The translations under genes were made by a program, and so were the position numbers. A DNA stretch of 64,000 nt. Source: Henricia sp. BOLD:AAB3569. Its lineage: Eukaryota > Echinodermata > Asteroidea > Spinulosida > Echinasteridae. The notes beneath the pieces were generated by a model. That model worked only from the letters and a program-made list of their open reading frames with translations. It had not been told where the DNA came from and ran no database searches. The number at the start of each line of letters is the position of its first letter. Positions within the stretch are counted from its first letter, which is position 1. The stretch lies in the NCBI GenBank assembly GCA_037783545.1, contig JBBELK010000372.1, positions 310,001-374,000 on the forward strand, in the 5' to 3' direction. This document shows positions 44,825-55,868 of this stretch, piece by piece.

Positions 44825-45330
44825 TAGTTGCCTAGGCAATGCATAGTTCCGAGATTGCCCAATTAACCCCGCCCCCTTGGATATTGTTGCTATGCCTCAC
44901 ACGCCATCATCAAAATGGCCACACACACTGCACAAACCAAAACCAATTTCAACGGAAAGCACAGATTCATTCAAAGGTATTCATGTTTCAGGGCCGACAG
45001 TTATCTTAGAACACACTGAGTAAAGGGCCAGTAATACAGGGATGTCATATCATCACTGCGAATCGCCCGGCTTTGAAACCAAAAATTCACCTGGATCACC
45101 ACATACAACACTGTACAAACTGTATTGGCAAAAAATCGCATGGTGTTGTTGTAAGGCAATGCACTTTGACCTAATGTGGCGCTGTCTGCTAGCTCTGTTG
45201 TGATTGGTTGGCGGGTTCGGCTTGATTGACAGGTCGGAACTATGTATTGGCTCTACACTAAAAATCACTGAACCGTGTCCCTGTGCTTTTGCAATGGTAC
45301 TTTTTCCGACGGCCAATTACCACGGCAACC
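44825..45330. repeat. Dispersed repeat family I, inverted copy
   Basis: CCTTGGATATTGTTGCTATG, TCATTCAAAGGTATTCATG and AACACACTGAGTAAAGGG are the reverse complement of words in 31376-31795 and 27170-27535. Confidence 0.65.
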
Positions 45331-45669
45331 CTGTCTATTCAACGTTTATCATCAAAGCCACATACTTCTGCAGTCCATCTCAACCATAATTTTAAAGACT
45401 TGGCAAAAAAAATATGGCTGTTTAAATATGCCCCAAAGCCTTTGGTAGCCAGTGAATCAGTATTTAACACACCGGCACAACCGGTTTCCTTTTGTTTTTT
45501 AACCGATTACGTCTTAATCCTATGTGTTAACAGGGTGAAATTTTAGTTCCTTAGGTTACAAATTAAAAAGTGAAAAATAAAACTAGATGTTTTCTGGTTA
45601 AGTGCATTGTTCTGTGTGCATTGTTTGCATTCTGTTTGAAAAACAAATTGTCAGAAAAAAATTTGTTTT

Positions 45670-45795
45670 GTCATGTTTTGCTTGAGCTTATCTTGAGCCG
45701 GTCTTGAGCCAAAATACCAAGACCACTGGGTCCTAGAAATGCTTGTTCAAGACCAAGACCAAGCCAACTTGGTCTTGAAACTAGTCTATCTTTAC
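45670..45795. repeat. Word-reiterated segment (TCTTGAGCC / AAGACCAAG)
   Basis: CTTGAGC occurs three times followed by CAAGACC and GGTCTTG words on both strands within 120 bases. It fits the reiterated-word class; ends not defined. Confidence 0.45.
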
Positions 45796-45920
45796 AATGC
45801 AATGGAAGGCCTCAAAATCTGAAAACAGTAGACATATTTCCGTTTAAATACATCCCTATGACATTTGGGATATGACTATAACACACAATATTTTTTAAAT
45901 AATTATTATATCAGGCATTA

Positions 45921-47815
45921 CTATATAAACATTTGCCAGACCCGACTGTCGCTTTCTTCATTGTCACCGTCTGTATTCCCACATTCTTTATGTTCCCAGA
46001 TGGGGCTTGGAGCGGCTGGTATCCGACTATTTTCAGGTTTGAGGTCATTCTGGGTCGACGTGGATGCTGGCAGCTCCAACGATTCTGGAACGGTGTTAGG
46101 GTTGGACGACGGTGGTAAACACTTGGCATCAGCACTGCTATCGACAGGTTCTTGAGATTTGTGCTCGTCGGATTGGATTTTCTGTTCTTCTATGCCGGCC
46201 TCTTTCTGCTGCTTCCAAACTGGTTCTCCAAATGTGGCTTCAACATTCAACTTGTCTAAAGTGGGTTTATTAACGCCCAAAATGGACTGAGCATTCTCAG
46301 TTTCAAGTTTGGGTGCACTCAATGGCATCCCTGGAACAAGACTAGTTGAGGACTGTGCCACCAAAAGCAACTCTTCTGGTCTGCCAGACATTTCTTGCGT
46401 GAGCTCTCCTTGTCCTGATGATGAGATACTCTCGGAACCTTTCTGCTCCAAGCCACAGTCTCTGTTCTTCTCAACAGGACAGTCGAAGCTTTCAACAATA
46501 TTGTCCAAAACCGCATGAGCATCTCCCAGTTTGGGATCAATTTCGCCAGTGTCCACAGAAGTTCCGTCACTTTGGGAGACTTTGGAAAAAGTCTGCTCAC
46601 TTAGTGAAAGTTCTTCTGTACTCGCTTTAGGTTCTGAAGCATCTTTACTTTGGGATTCCGCAGTATTGGTGTCAGCGGTGGCACCTTTCTGGTTCAAAGC
46701 ACCAGGAGAATCAGGACAAAGGGTTACATCAATTTCAGGCTTGTTTTTATGATAGAAACCGGATGAATTTTGACTTTCAGGCAGGTCCATGGATGTAGGC
46801 TTTGATGGTTTGCTCACTGGGATGGAATCTAAACATAGTGACACTTTTTCAGATCTTCGTTTTTGTTCTTCCTCTGGTGTAGCCTTCCTGGACATGTATA
46901 ATTCTATATTCAAACTGGAGGGCTTGCCCGTGCTTGCACTGGAAACTCCAGAGTGGTCTTTAGATTTTCCGGTTGTTTTCTTGTGCCGTGGTTTTGCAAG
47001 GAGAGGACCTTCCAACCATATAGGCTTAGAAGGCTTTGCTGCTGGGTTGTAACTAGAAGCTGCTGCGAGACTAATTCCAGGTGACCTACTTGGCTCCGAC
47101 TGTGTTAGTCCTGAACTGTCTGCGGAGCCATGTGAACCATTTTTCGTCTCTGAGAGCTGTGGTTTGGCCTTGCTGACGTGCTCCGCGGACACAGCTCGTT
47201 TAGACTCCAAATGCGTAAGAAGACTTTTGATGGCTGATGCATAGGGGTCGCTGGAGGCACGGGCAGCCCTGACACCATCTCCACTCTCCAAGGAAATTGC
47301 ACTTGCGGCATTCGACTTCGAAGGACCAGATTCTTCATTCAACGCCTTTCCACTTGTGGAGAGACAGGGGCTTCTGCTACTGTATTCTTTCAAATTTGAT
47401 GAAGCTTTGGCAAGATGCTTTGGGACGCTACCCTTCCTCTCTTCGGGTTTCTTTGCCCAAGGTGACTTAGAGGCTGCCTCATCTTCTTGTAATTTCTGGA
47501 CATCCTCTTCCGGAGACAAATTCTTCCGCTTAATCCTCTCAAACTCCGACTCCAGCTCCTGGGAAAGATCCAGCAACCCCCCGATTGAGAGCTCCCCTCC
47601 AAGACCTTTCTTGCTGGAGCTGCCAGACTTTCCTGGCCGAGAGTAATCCTTTGAGGACTTGTGGTCCTTGGAGCTCTGTTTCTTCTTCCGTGACTTGCTG
47701 GAGACGGCGGATCCTCTGCTTCTGGAACTGCTCTGTGCTTCGGTCTTTGCTCGGTAGTCAGAATCCCTCGATGAATTAAGAGTGGATGAGGCGTCGTCTT
47801 CGGTTGGGCCAGCAC
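45921..47815 (-). CDS. UIM-gene terminal exon: long Ser/Lys-rich disordered region
   Basis: The exon starts after acceptor TGTACATGTAG at 47815 and runs 630 codons to TAG at 45921-45923. The first two bases complete a Gly codon with the exon at 63042. The product is strongly Ser-, Glu- and Lys-rich. Near its start are basic tracts (SSKSRKKKQSSKDHKSSKDY) usable as nuclear signals, then a short helical segment LLDLSQELESEFERIKRK, and then several hundred residues of disordered sequence ending RVWQMFI. No catalytic domain is visible and I cannot name the family. A weaker donor near the end cannot be excluded. No clear poly(A) signal was seen. Confidence 0.82.
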
Positions 47816-47867
47816 CTACATGTACAAAGAGACAACCAGACAATCAGCAAGGAATTAGGCTTGGGCA

Positions 47868-48252
47868 ATTCCATACCGGAATAAAGTGGAATTGATTCCA
47901 CCTTGGAAATCAGAATCACGATTCCAGATTTTTAAGAAATCGATTCCTCTTCATCTAATTTCGATTCCCAGTGATAGCTTGCCAATTCCAAAAAATTACC
48001 TAGCAATTCCAAAGCCAGATTACTCGACTTCTGCAAGTGTATTTAGCCTCTGATAATCTCCACATTATTATGAACATATGGGCACAGGCCGGCATCATTT
48101 CATAGATGTTTAGTGCCGTTAATGTACACGCACTTTAAACACACTAGTTTAAAGTTCTCCCATGAAAAATGGAATCGATTCTAAATGGAATTGCAATTCT
48201 TTTTTTGGAATCGGAGTCGACTCCGAAAATGCTGGAGTCGCCCAAGTCTACG
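47868..48252. repeat. Foldback with GATTCC / GGAATC core, in the UIM-gene intron
   Basis: The ends GGCTTGGGCAATTCC and the inverted GGAGTCGCCCAAGTC enclose reiterations of GGAATTGATTCC, CGATTCC and GGAATCG. It lies about 50 bases upstream of the acceptor of the terminal exon. Confidence 0.65.
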
Positions 48253-48399
48253 AGGAATGACTTCAACATCGTTTGTTTTATGTATCAAATGTTTTCTATA
48301 CACCTCCTTCCCCTGGACTTATATCAAAGTCTTATCATGTTTTCCAGGTTCGAGGTGTCATTGCCATGACAAACAATGACCCTATTCACATTATGGCCT

Positions 48400-48620
48400 A
48401 TCTACACTATCAGATTTCTGTCTGACAGACAATTCTTTGATGTTGTTTGACTTTGTCTGAAGACTTTGTCAACACTGTCGATGATTGATGATTTTCATTA
48501 ATCATGTGGCCCCTCAAAGGTCACATGTTATCAAACTGTCCACCGATTGGCTGTTGGCTGTCCAGATTTCAGACTTGTTCTGAATTTAGGGTTTCTCTTC
48601 GGATTTCTTTGCCCTCGAAA
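48400..48620. repeat. Word-reiterated segment (TGTCTGAC / GTCAGACA)
   Basis: TTTCTGTCTGACAGACAATT, GACTTTGTCTGAAGACTTTG and GACTTGTTCTG recur within 200 bases around a TGATGATT run. Inverted ends are not clear. Confidence 0.35.
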
Positions 48621-48639
48621 GTACCAACATACTCCTGGG

Positions 48640-48778
48640 CAGTGAGAGGCATTTTATGGCAAAAAAGACTTGCCCAAGAGCCTCACAGACAGGCCAGGAT
48701 GGGATTTGAACCTATAACCCGTGGACTTACATGTAGCCAAAGTCTTAAACCCCGTTTGCCGCACCACTTGGCCATGAT
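48640..48778 (-). mobile_element. tRNA-derived SINE family 2, copy 3
   Basis: Minus-strand reading: an A-box-like GGCCAAGTGGTGCGG, a B box AGGTTCAAATCCCATCC, and the body GCTCTTGGGCAAGTC and AATGCCTCTCACTGCCC. Length and order match the copies at 19165 and 23225. Confidence 0.72.
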
Positions 48779-49538
48779 GCACCACATCCAATTACATCTA
48801 AATGTGCATCATATATCATTTTTAACACATTCAATCTTGCCTTTAGAGAGTGCAAAACAAATGTACAGTCTTAAATCAGAGGAGTAAAACATTACTTAGA
48901 CATTTTTTTATTATCGGAAGCTCTATAAAATTAAGACCTTAAAAGCATTTCCAGACATTAGCCCCCTTTCAAAATTAACGGCTTTTGCAAATAATGTGTT
49001 GGAACTTCCTCAAAGCACGTTGCAGGTAAGATTCAATGAGGACTTATTAGATTTGATTTGTGAAAAGTCCATTAAATTGGACATTGGACATTAAATTACA
49101 GTCCAATTGCGTGATGAAACAGCAAAACTCATCAAATGTCACAAAGTCTTGCTCCGATATTAAAACCTTCAACATCTTTGGAGACGAGAATAGGTTTGGT
49201 TTTTGAGGTTTTGTCAACATGAACAGTTTATTGCAACCCGGTTTATTTCTGAGGCATGTACTGGCAGATGATTGAATCTGAATGATAACCGTTAAACATT
49301 AACAATGCACTTCTTTTTTCTCAAGTTAAACGTCCTACATGTATGTAATATTTGCAAGATAAAACTTTTTACAAATTTGTGGAATAAGAGTGTGACATAC
49401 ATATCTAAGAAAGAATGTTGGTAAACTAGCCTGAAGAAATTTTAGCTACATGTACTTAGATGCATCAATGCTTCAGAAAATCTTGAAAATCTATATATGG
49501 ATTTTGTGTACAAGTGAATGGTAAAATTTTAGAAAACC
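48779..49538. other. Intronic spacer without recognised feature
   Basis: No exon or structured repeat recognised. Confidence 0.3.
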
Positions 49539-49692
49539 ACCTTCGGTTGTCAATTTCCAGCATGAAGTACCATTTTGGACGGAAATAAATTCATGTGGTG
49601 TTTGTTACCATTTCTATCAACACTTTGAGGAAGGTTTTTCTTGTCAACTCATGAAAAACAAAATTGGGTCATTGCAAATGATACAATGGCCT
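49539..49692. repeat. Short TTAA MITE family F copy
   Basis: ACCTTCGGTTGTCAATTT to AATGATACAATGGCCT, with GTGTTTGTTACCATTTC inside. Its right end, inverted, AGGCCATTGTATCATTTGC, is nearly the same as the end of family D. It meets the next MITE at TTAA 49693-49696. A copy at 52848-53000 is TTAA-bounded on both sides. Confidence 0.7.
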
Positions 49693-49696
49693 TTAA

Positions 49697-50215
49697 AGGC
49701 CCTGTGATGATCTGTTTTTGAGCGATTCTGCGAATAAAACCATTATAAATCAAAAGAAAGACATCAACAAACTCATCCGAAGAAATTTCTGCTTTGTCAA
49801 ATGTACCACGTTTAAAAAAAACCATAAAAATCCATATGCATTTTCCTGGTCTTGGCAGGGTGTTTCAAATATTTGTTCTCAGTTGATCGGGTACTCTGTG
49901 GCATGCGTCATGCACTCTGTGGCGCACATCATATACTGCGTGCGCCATACAAATGCATCGCATTGGAACACGCACACGCAGTACACAGCGCCCATGCATT
50001 TTGGACCGCGTAGATGCAAACCAAAAATAAGTAAATCGTTTGCAAACAATCTAATTAATTTCATCTTTACGGATTATTTTCTGGTAAAATTATATCATTT
50101 TGAGCGGAAACCTTTCATTGGGTAGTTGCTATTAATTCAATCTTTACTTTCAGAACTTTTCCCCTGTAAACTCGTCGATTACTTTTTGGGGTCATTGCAA
50201 ATAAACACTGGGCCT
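49697..50215. repeat. TTAA MITE family D copy 3 (inverted)
   Basis: The reverse complement of 18208-18735 over its whole length, with TTAA at 49693-49696 and 50216-50219. Both TTAAs are shared with other MITEs, so three elements stand in a row. Confidence 0.87.
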
Positions 50216-50219
50216 TTAA

Positions 50220-50545
50220 TAGAGCGCGACCAGACTTTTATTTTTAAATGGATTTCATTCTAACCTGTCAATCACGTAAAATACCTCTCCAAAATACTAT
50301 CCATGGAAAGAAAACAGGAAATTTGCAATCCCCAATGTGGAGGCTAAAAAAGTTGGTATTACTACACTGCTTTATGTAACCGGATAAATTACAAATGTAG
50401 TTTACTAAACTAAGGTGGATTTTTGACAATATTCCTGAAAACATATGGATTAAGAGTGCGAAATTTCAGAATGGTAATGAGAAAAATATGACAAATAATA
50501 TGGCATCAAAATATGACAGGAAAAATGGGGTGCTAAAAAATGACT
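50220..50545. repeat. TTAA MITE family A copy 3
   Basis: It starts at TTAA 50216-50219 with TAGAGCGCGACCAGAC and contains CCAAAATACTATCCATGG and AAATTTCAGAATGGTAATG. The right end has decayed. Confidence 0.78.
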
Positions 50546-50754
50546 ATTTGCCAATGCACGCAATGGTATTTTGGCATTACAAAAGTTGGCAGCACAATTT
50601 TAGCGGGGCATGTCTTGTCAACTGTCATGCCAAATACGATTAGAGGCATTTCCTGCACTGCCGAAAAGCATTTAATACTGATGCCCACAGTAGAAACATG
50701 CTAAAACAGTGATTGGACAGTTTAATATCGTCTAAGTTGCTGTCAAGACTTTTA

Positions 50755-51568
50755 TGTCTTTTAGGCTCATATACAATCGCACAAACAGTCTGTGCATTGT
50801 TTATTACCGTTGTTGGCATACGTAATAGAAACTGACATGTCGTTTATTTACTGAAAATCTGTGTAAAGTCAGGATGCAGCGCAGACTATTTTGGGTCTAG
50901 TCTGGCTGTTTCTATAATTGTCTCTCCTCACCCCCACACCCCCCCCCCCCCACATGTCTAATAAAAAGTTACACCTTTTAAGGATTTCATACTACATGTC
51001 TGCATATAGCCAGCAGCAGCCATCAGTACATATATATTTTTTTAATATTTATTTATTTATTCACCACATCCAACAGCAGGAATGGGATCAATTAACATAG
51101 ATATTCAAATAACTATCAACTTCTAAGTTGAAATATAGAAACGGCCAGAGACACTGGGGAATCCCTCCCCTTGCTCTTCACGAAAGAATGCTCTGGGATC
51201 TTTAAAGTGCGTTACTGAAAACCTAACACACTGGACCAACGGCTTTACATCCCTTCCGAAGGACGGAACAAGTGTGATTAAGTGCCTTGCTTAAGAGCAC
51301 AATCCGTCATGGCCCGGAATCGAACCCACATTCTAGTACTGGAACAGGAACTTGAGTTTGACGCACTAGACCGCTCGGCCATAACACCCCATGTCTTTTG
51401 GGCTTACATACAATCGCACAAACAGTCTGTGCGTTGTTTATTACCGTTGTTGGCATACATAATAGAAACTGACATGCCGTTCATGTACTGAAAGTGTGTG
51501 TAAAGTCAAGATGCAGCGCAGACTATTTTAGGTCTAGTCTGGCTGTTTCTATAATTGTCTCTCTCCTC
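50755..51568. repeat. Local direct duplication flanking a SINE
   Basis: 50755-50930 and 51393-51568 are about 176-base direct repeats, more than 90 percent identical by eye (TACAATCGCACAAACAGTCT, TTTATTACCGTTGTTGGCAT, GATGCAGCGCAGACTATTTT). The DNA between contains a C/A-rich stretch and the SINE at 51045-51392. Confidence 0.8.
51045..51392 (-). mobile_element. tRNA-Leu-derived SINE, copy 3 (best tRNA head)
   Basis: On the minus strand the head reads GGTGTTATGGCCGAGCGG, TCTAGTGCGTCAAACTCAAG and GTGGGTTCGATTCCGGG. This is the layout of tRNA-Leu(CAA): A box TGGCCGAGCGGTCTA, anticodon loop ACTCAAG, B box GGGTTCGATTCC. The body and (AATA)n tail match 14495-14850. The acceptor stem is not preserved, so it is a retroposon and not a tRNA gene. 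Confidence 0.78.
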
Positions 51569-51954
51569 TCTAACCACTGAATCAATTCACCTTTTGTGTT
51601 TACACTTAGTGCCTACCCAGCTTTAACTCGCCATTGTTTGGAAAATGCATGGTTCGATTCGGCATAGCCAGGTGACATTTCCAAGCTTTCCTCTATACAA
51701 CCTCATAATTCTTGACACCGACACAAACAGCAAATCAATGAGGAAGCAGGAAGAATTTATGAGCCTAGAAAGCAACAAAAGGTGTATGATCTTTGTATCA
51801 CGCAAGAGCATGGAGAAACACCTGTTCTTAATTATTGGAGGTAACAACAGCCAGTGATCCTGAGATCGTGTCGAGACCATTCACAGATCGTGCTGAGACC
51901 TTTCTAAAAGTCCAGTTTCAAAACTGTTTCTCTTATGAGACCATTTTCTTTTCC

Positions 51955-52145
51955 CTGAAAAAAGGTACATTGAAACTTGTCTACAGTGGCCACCATCGGT
52001 ACCGTAAAAAACTGGCCACTATATGGAGGTGGCCTCTTTATAGAGGTCTCAAGCATTATACACATGGCATTTGGGACCAAAGGTGGGTGGCCACTATATG
52101 CAGGTGGCCTGTTTATCAAGGTGGCCTTAATAACAGGTATCACTG
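51955..52145. repeat. Word-reiterated segment (GGTGGCC / GGCCACTATA)
   Basis: ACAGTGGCCACCATCGGTAC, TGGCCACTATATGGAGGTGG, GGTGGCCACTATATGCAGGT and AAGGTGGCCTTAATAACAGG iterate one phrase. Inverted bits CTACAGTGGCC and CACTGTAG are at the ends. Confidence 0.55.
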
Positions 52146-52183
52146 TAGATTACAGGATTGGAAAACTGTTACAAACAATTAGT

Positions 52184-52690
52184 TTTCAATTTCAAATAAA
52201 AACAAATATTGTGAAAATCTTACCAAAAAATAAAAGTAATGAAGCATCATTTTTAATTCCGTGTATTTTATACTGGATGTCTTTTCGGGTGACATGAGAA
52301 TGTACCATACTCGTCATGGAATTACCTAGCCTTCGTTTACTCCCCGTTTCGCGTTTACTCCCCGTTTCGCATTTCAGTGTATCCACCCCGCAAACGAAAA
52401 CAGAAATGCCACACAACAAAACAAAAATGCCACCGAAATGGATATACATGTAGCGCAGCCAGCAGAGACAATAAAGCAGTACAGTCACATGATATCTTGA
52501 TACCACGTGATCCGGTGATTGATCGATGATTGGTCAAACAAGTTTTCAATTTCAAATAAAAACAAATTTTGTGAAAATCTTACCAAAAAAAATGGAATGA
52601 AGCATCATATTTAATTCTATGTATTTTATACTGGATGTCTTTTCGGGTGACATGGGAATGTACCACACTCGTCATGGAAATACCGAGCCT
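52184..52690. repeat. Local direct duplication of about 145 bp
   Basis: 52184-52330 and 52540-52690 share TTTCAATTTCAAATAAAAAC, GTGAAAATCTTACCAAAAAA and ACTGGATGTCTTTTCGGGTG. The spacer holds TTTACTCCCCGTTTCGC twice and GCCACCGAAATGG. Confidence 0.75.
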
Positions 52691-52847
52691 GCTTTCGGCT
52701 CCTTAGGTATTTTTCATGACTCGTGCAGTATATACTGAATTTCAGTTCTCATATCACCCAAAAAACCATCAACAATTTTAAAACAATATTGTAAGATATC
52801 AACTGTCAAATTCATCTCATTCTCGGCCACACATTTAACATGTTTAA

Positions 52848-53000
52848 AGACCCAGGATATCATTTGCAGTTTCCCAAAATGTTACTTCACAAGTTGACAA
52901 GAAAAACCCGACTAAAAGTGTTGATAGCAATGGTAACAAACACCATATCATTTTTTTTCTTGTGTAAAATTTGTGGGAGAAATTGCCAACCGAAGGTGCT
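52848..53000. repeat. Short TTAA MITE family F copy (inverted)
   Basis: It is bounded by TTAA at 52844-52847 and 53001-53004, with ends AGACCCAGGATATCATTTGC and ACCGAAGGTGCT. The interior GTTGATAGCAATGGTAAC matches 49539-49692 in inverse. Sequence 53001-53810 has no gene; a 65-codon frame at 53144-53341 lies in a LINE/SINE-like tail region (GTGCGCTATATAAG + ATT tract). Confidence 0.7.
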
Positions 53001-53814
53001 TTAAAAAAAAAAAAAAAAATCATCTGCAGAAAATATTTTACCATTCATTCAACACAAAAACCATGGGTGAATTGTTTTTTTACTGCATGTACATGTATGT
53101 GGCTGAAATTTCTACAAGGCAGTTTATGAACATTATTCTTTAGTTATGTGATGCTGTTGTTTCTGTTCTTAAAAGTTTTCCAACCATGTAATCTGTCTAA
53201 GGTTTGCTGAAGATAGCGTAACTCATTCAATACGCACGTAGCTTCAGCAAGCCACTTCAGCTGCTTACTCCCAGGGAGTAAGCAGCCATGAGTATCCCGC
53301 AGGATAGATATGTGCGCTATATAAGATTTCACCGTTATCATTATTATTATTTAGATATTGTTAAATACGTAGAGAATCCCTTTGAAGCTGCACATTCAAT
53401 CGCTGTTCATTGTTGTAACATACTATCATATCACAATATTGTATTAGAGGATCACAATGGAAATAAGCTTTTTTTAAAAGCTTTTTTGTGTTATCCTCGA
53501 CAGTGTCTCGGATACTTGTATTTGTTTGTTTATGTGTTCAATTTAATTGATTGTACTGTACCGGTATGTATGTTTTTTTTTAAAGTAATATCCGAGATTG
53601 TCAAATAAAAACAAACAAACAAACAACCCTACATTTCAATATTATTGTAAGGATTTGATACGATTATTATCCTCAGAAAATGTTTATTGCGATATTAAAC
53701 AGATAATATTGTGATATTACCCTATTCACTGTTACCCAACTAATCCTACATGTATCTACATGGTAGACACATTGTATTCACTACTTGCACGGAACTGCCA
53801 TAAAAATCAACCTG

Positions 53815-54510
53815 TGTATAAGTCAGCTCTGTATATCTACCGGTCGCGATACGTTCTAAGAGAACAAAAGGTTTGGAAATAAATGAATTATCGAATTATC
53901 GAATTATCGAATTCATGCTTTCAAGAAATTATGCAAAGCCACCATCCTATTTATATTAGGCCGGTTCCCTAGTAGGGGCATATTTTCGTTCACATAATGG
54001 TGCCCTTGTAAACAAAATGTGTGGCATATACATTTGAATTCAGTTATCATTTTCTTATAAGAATTTTTTTTACAAATAAAAAAATAATCTCAGGTGGAAT
54101 TATTGCATTCGACAGTTGGAACCTCTTCCATATGCATCTTTCCACAGTGAAGGGGGAATTTTGGCAACATGGACCATATTTTCCAGAAAATACCTGTGTC
54201 TGGTCTCAAAATAAAAGAAATAAGTTTCAGTTGTTCTAAAGAGATAACTTGGGCCCAAAAAGGGTTGCAAAAAGTGTGACAACCTAAAGTGAAACACAAG
54301 TGACCGTCCCGGTTACGAGCGTATATTGGAAATTCGTACACAGGGTTTTTAGAAAGGCATGTTGTCACACTATATGTAAGCCTTTTTTGGCCTACGTTTA
54401 TCTCTTCAGAACAACTGAAACTTACTTCTTTTATTTTTAGACCAGACAAAGGTATTTCCTCGAAAATATGGTATGTGTTGCCAAAATGCCCCCTTTACTG
54501 TGGAAAGACC
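53815..54510. repeat. Family H copy followed by foldback family K copy
   Basis: Family H is at 53815-54050 (CAACCTGTGTATAAGTCAGC, GGTTCCCTAGTAGGGG). Family K is at 54138-54510, a foldback with arms TTTCCACAGTGAAGGGGG and CCCCCTTTACTGTGGAAAG and stem AGGGTTGCAAAAAGTGTGAC. Family K recurs at 58969-59392 and as a half at 63449-63650. Confidence 0.7.
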
Positions 54511-54930
54511 CATTTTCATTTTTTTTCCCAGTCCAACGGTTAATTAAAATGTTTAAACAACTGAAAATATTTTAGGCTTTCAGCCTCAGCCTCAGCCTCG
54601 GAAAATGGCAAAAAAAATAGAAGTCTGTCCGAGGAATCTGAAGCGGATGAAGGAAGAGCAGCTCTGATTTGAGACACTAATTGGGGATAGGTGGAGAGGG
54701 GGGTGCAGGAAGATAATCAAGGCCTAAACATCATTACTCATTTATTAAGCGGCTTCTTAATTTAATTTTGTTCTGGTCATCTATCCCCATCAGATGACTG
54801 CCCGACACTAACTGGCAAATTCCTCTCCTTTTGGAGATTTTAATGAGGATTTTTAGCTTTTTAATTAGCAGAGCTTTGTGATGTTACATGAGGCAATCTG
54901 AGACACGCCAATGGTTTGTTTCTAATTTTT

Positions 54931-55152
54931 GAGTCTTTCTATAAATTAGGGGTCCAATTTTGGTGTCTCCCGATACATTTTACATCTTGTTTTTGTAAAT
55001 TCAGGACACATTTTAAAAATACTTTTTATCTCAAAGAGAGAGTACATAAAGTAAAATTCATACAAAATAGTTTAAAGGCCATTTTAATGATTTTTGTACG
55101 AAAAATAACACAAATGTCACACTTTTGGACCCCTAATTTATAGAAAGACCCT
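54931..55152. repeat. MITE family G copy 3
   Basis: The inverted ends GTCTTTCTATAAATTAGGGG and CCCCTAATTTATAGAAAGAC enclose TTCAGGACACATTTTAAAAA and ATAAAGTAAAATTCATAC. It is the cleanest of three copies. Confidence 0.82.
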
Positions 55153-55385
55153 TTGGTCTGTCCACCATGTTGTTGATACAATGTAACAATGGTAACAAAA
55201 GGCATTTTCACACGACATCAAAAAAACTTTCGGGGATTGTTTAATTTATGATTACACGGTAGAGTGATATAGCGTACTTTCACATGATACAGCGAAACCA
55301 TCACTGACATTCCTTGAGACAAGAATGCTTTTTCCGCTGGTCGCTGTCACACCATTGATTATGCGCATAAGTGCTGCTGGTACTA

Positions 55386-55868
55386 CCTTTCACACCGGAT
55401 CTGCGTATTGTTGCGTACCGACTACGCCGAAATTAGGCTGCGTATTCATGACAAAAATGTTGCTTCGGCGTAGAATAAAATCTAGCACTGCAGGAATAGT
55501 GATAAAAAGTCCAGCAGGGATCAAGCAGTCACTGTGGCTAGGCTGCGCGCAGGTAGGATCTAGGACGCCTTTATACGCTTTTACTGCTTCGTCGGACTGG
55601 CGTAGGGTAGCGTACTATTGCGTAGGCATGGCGTACAGTAGCGTAGTGTTGCGTAGACTTGCGTAAAAAATGCGTACTTTCTGCGTCTAGTGTCTACGCC
55701 GAAAGTAGGCGAAAAAAATTCAACATGTTTAATTTTTTGCGTCCATCTCGCGTACCCCTTTGCGTCCCGTATAGTTACGTAGGCCAGCGTAGGGCAGCGT
55801 ATGCTCGGCGTAGTCGGTACGCAACACTACGCAACTCTACGTATGGCCCGGTGTGAAAGGGGCTTAAG
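55386..55868. repeat. Foldback with GCGTAG / CTACGC core
   Basis: The ends CTTTCACACCGGATCTGCG and the inverted ...GGCCCGGTGTGAAAGGGGC are followed on the right by TTAA. The interior is almost wholly GCGTAGGGTAGCGTAC, GGCGTACAGTAGCGTAG, GCAACACTACGC and similar. Two plus-strand open frames here come from the periodicity. Confidence 0.72.

Noticed and set aside
45865-47779. Plus-strand and other-frame ORFs across 45865-47779
   Set aside because: They overlap the terminal exon of the UIM gene in other frames; composition and splice phase support only the minus-strand frame.
53144-53341. 65-codon frame with LRDTHGCLLPGSK and LQQTLDRLHGW
   Set aside because: It looks protein-like, but lies beside a retroposon-type tail and lacks a convincing splice pair. 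It could be a fragment of a repeat; evidence too thin.
55325-55856. Plus-strand open frames in the GCGTAG element
   Set aside because: The frame openness comes from the GCGTAG/CTACGC iteration; no domain.
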